Positions 61,677 to 64,000 of a DNA stretch of 64,000 nucleotides are shown piece after piece. Numbering within the stretch: position 1 is the stretch's first letter; every line of letters starts with the position of its first letter. The DNA is from Parascedosporium putredinis. Taxonomy: Eukaryota > Ascomycota > Sordariomycetes > Microascales > Microascaceae. The position numbers and the translations under genes were made by a program. The notes under the pieces were generated by a model that was not told the origin of the DNA, ran no database searches, and saw only the letters and a list, made by a program, of their open reading frames with translations. The stretch is from assembly GCA_949357655.1 (NCBI GenBank), contig CASHTG010000001.1:3410001-3474000 (forward strand), written 5' to 3'.

Positions 61677-63113
61677 ATGTTGCGCTTTCGCGCTGCCGCG
61701 ACTGCTCTGGCCCTAGCAAGCACAGTCGCCGGGAAGCTGCCATCCGTGAACGCCGTTTCTACCGAAGCCAGTCTTGAGCTGCCTAAACGAGACGCAGGGT
61801 GGTCCTGTGGCCCTGGAGTTGGCACTTGCGGCGAGGGTTTGTGTTGTTCTGTTGAGGTATAGTGGTGCCGTGAAACACGAAAGACGTCCCTTCTCGCTAA
61901 CGTAGGTGCATTGACAGGGGGTATGTGGTACTGGAGGCGAATTCTGTACTGCCCCAGGCTGCCAGCTAGCACACGGCCCTGCCTGTGACGGAAACTTGAC
62001 TCCAGACGGCCCTGATACCTCGAGCTTATCGCGGACCAAGTTTGGAAAAGTGCCATATGGTGTCAATGTTGACAAGTGCACGACACCGGGGACCATGGCC
62101 CTCAGCTTCGATGATGGCCCTTATCACTATACCACCGAGCTCCTCGACCTGCTCAAGGACAACAACGCCGTTGCAACTTTCTACGTCACAGGCATAAATG
62201 GGGCCAAAGGCGCCATAAACGACCCTTCGACTGGATACCCCGCCATCCTCCGGAGAATGCTGGCCGAAGGCCACCAGATTGGAAGCCACTCTTGGAGTCA
62301 TGAGAACATGGAGGCTGTTGGCTCGTGGGAGCGTCATAATCAAATTTTCAAAAACGAGATGGCCCTAGCGGACTTATTCGGCTTCTTTCCTACCTACTAT
62401 CGTCCCCCATACACGAGTTGCGGGGATGACTGTATGGCAGAGCTCGGTTCTCTCGGATATCACGTCGTAGGTCATGCGAACAAATTTCGTCTCGCGGTGT
62501 TAGATTCCTGGCTAATTTTGTTTTCGTGGGCTTTCTTCAGACAAACTATAACCTTGATACCAAGGATTGGCAAGTTGATGGGGGCAAGCCAAGTATAACT
62601 TCGAATCCCTTCTTTCTAAAGTCTCGCCCCAATCTTCCGGCGTGATTGCCCTTGCGCATGATATTCACGCCGAGACGGTATACAGCTTAGCACAGTTCAT
62701 GGTCGACACTGCGCGCGACCAGGGATACAAACTCGTCACAGTTGGCGATTGTCTCGGCGACCCGCCATCGAATTGGTACAGAGACGCCAGCACCGGGGTT
62801 CCGTCAGTGACTCCTGATCAACAGTGCGGCTAGTGATTCCTCATCGTCATCTTCTAGTTCCGGGGCCACCTTAGACCGAACAGTCCAGAGCGTGAACCAA
62901 GACAAGGCGGTTCAACCTGGCGCCGGCTCTGGTAAAATCACAAAGATACATGCGCCTGGTGGACCTGGGGGCGACCGAGCCGCGTCTAACAGCGACCACG
63001 ACGACGATGATGGTTCGCCCAGAGGCGAAAGCGCAGCAGCGAAGGGCTTCCACGTTCACAGCTGGATCCACATCCTCCCTCTTCTCCCTTCATTAGTGGC
63101 GTGCTTCGTGTAA
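61677..63113 (+). CDS. Chitin deacetylase (CE4) with CBM18 and GPI-type tail
   Basis: A secreted or wall-anchored enzyme that removes acetyl groups from chitin. Exons: 61677-61856, 61918-62466 and 62541-63113 (about 434 aa). MLRFRAAATALALASTVAG is a signal peptide. A single hevein-type chitin-binding CBM18 follows (WSCGPGVGTCGEGLCC, then GVCGTGGEFCTAPGCQ). The CE4 domain has MALSFDDGPYHYT (Asp-Asp), IGSHSWSHENM (metal His pair), YYRPPYTSCG, NLDTKDWQVDGG and VIALAHDIH. A Ser run and a His/Asp-rich linker end in a hydrophobic stretch (WIHILPLLPSLVACFV), the pattern of a GPI signal. One base is missing near 62591. Another frame change at about 62826-62833 (two bases missing or one extra) is needed to reach the anchor tail; without it the protein stops at 62833 as a soluble form. 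Confidence 0.88.
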
Positions 63114-64000
63114 TATGCTTGTCGACGAGCATACGAGGTCCTACGCTTCGAAATCAAGGGGTTGTTCCCCTTCATATCTACCTTCCTTTCCGGCATTCAT
63201 TTTTGAAAGTTTCCTACTAGCTCTCTTTGTAATATTCTATTTCATCGCATACGATCAGCGGACGCATGTTGGGTTCTGAGGCGTTTGGGCAAAATTTGGC
63301 TTGGTCCGGTCTTGTTTCCCCGGTGGATAACACAAAGGTGCCTTCAAAAGATTTGAAGTCTCTTCTCCCGCCAGGAGTTTGAAAGTCAAAGGCGGATAAG
63401 GGTGGGAAAGACGACTCCAAACATTTATTTGACTAAGCGAGGCGTCACTAAAAGGCGCGACGCCCAGAGATAGCGAGTAGACTGAGGCCAATGGAGAGAT
63501 ACAATATCCCCTTCCACCTGTCCATGCGACGGCTCCAGATATTTCCAGGTTCCAATTTTGTGCATGTTTTAACACGTCCAAGGATAGCTCAGTACTCTGA
63601 ATAGTTCTGTCAGGTGAGTGCCCCGGCTAACCGGCAGAGACCTCTGCATCCCAGGCTCCTAGAGGAGATGGGTGTGTAATCCATCCGGTTGTCAGACCAG
63701 CCTCGTTTTTAAAGGGTGCAAGCTCATCCTAATCCAAGGAATAGCGGACACCATCACCTCTAACCTCCGAGATCCTGGTAGTAGAAATCGGGGGCGCGGC
63801 GACAGAAACTCCGAGCAAGCAATCATGCCAGTGTCAACGAACGCTGCCATACAATAAACCACTCCCACAGCCCCCACGATCCTTGCACTAGCCCGAAACA
63901 TAGCCATACGTCTATATCGGACAAATAACGAACGCCAAGTCCCGCACCCACAGAGGTCACGGTCGAATCTAGGTAGGGAGCGGTGCTTCCCGACATACTT
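63114..64000. other. Right end of window, no supported gene
   Basis: On the - strand, frames at 63255-63581 and 63692-63907 show hydrophobic stretches, one with a signal-like start (MFRASARIVGAVGVVYC). They could be parts of a gene that enters from the right, but no family is recognisable. Confidence 0.35.

Noticed and set aside
63255..63907. Two frames (-) with hydrophobic stretches at the right edge
   Set aside because: They may belong to a gene that enters from outside the window, but no family likeness or splice structure could be shown.

Overview
This is a stretch of a filamentous ascomycete (Pezizomycotina, probably Sordariomycetes) nuclear genome. The evidence is the gene set and the gene structures. 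Genes have short GT-AG introns with CTAAC-type branch sites. The families are typical of such fungi: Zn2Cys6 regulator, GH11 xylanase, CBM18 chitin deacetylase, Mup-type and AAT-type permeases, a sugar-type MFS carrier and a TauD dioxygenase. A tRNA-Asp carries an intron at the canonical place. Gene density is low (about 18 genes in 64 kb), with long gene-poor stretches containing microsatellites. I cannot name the species.

Layout. 0-10 kb: Nta1-like amidase (-), Mup1/Mup3-type methionine permease (-), Ure2-type glutathione S-transferase (-). 10-20 kb: a 64-aa Cys-rich protein, two small secreted proteins, a degenerate retroelement-like patch, a GH11 xylanase (+), tRNA-Asp (+), an NmrA/isoflavone-reductase-like protein (+) and a GPI-anchored Cys-rich protein (-). 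20-32.6 kb: mostly gene-poor, with one ankyrin protein carrying a STAND-like N-terminus (-). 32.6-46 kb: a sugar-type MFS transporter (+), a Zn2Cys6 transcription factor (-) and a full ABCB multidrug transporter (+). The factor and the ABC gene are divergent and could form a regulator/target pair. 48.7-53.4 kb: an amino-acid permease and a TauD/TfdA dioxygenase, both (+), suggesting use of an amino-sulfonate or similar amino compound. 56.6-63.1 kb: a NIPA-type Mg2+ transporter (+) and a CBM18 chitin deacetylase with a GPI-type tail (+).

Quality warning. Most of the longer genes are broken by small frame shifts, about 30 in total. Nearly all sit in homopolymer runs and nearly all are repaired by lengthening the run. 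With those repairs the reading phase closes at every splice junction in the permease, ABC, TauD, NIPA and NmrA genes. I therefore treat these genes as intact genes in a sequence with systematic homopolymer contraction, not as pseudogenes. The coordinates below are those of the window as given. Exon ends were worked out by eye and may be off by a base in places.

Most interesting biology: an Nta1-like amidase whose catalytic cysteine reads as serine; an 8-bp palindrome, TACATGTA, found about 11 times and only outside confident genes; a diverged repeat pair beside a gag-like fragment with one-directional transitions that look like RIP; and a STAND-like/ankyrin protein with no recognisable nucleotide-binding domain.
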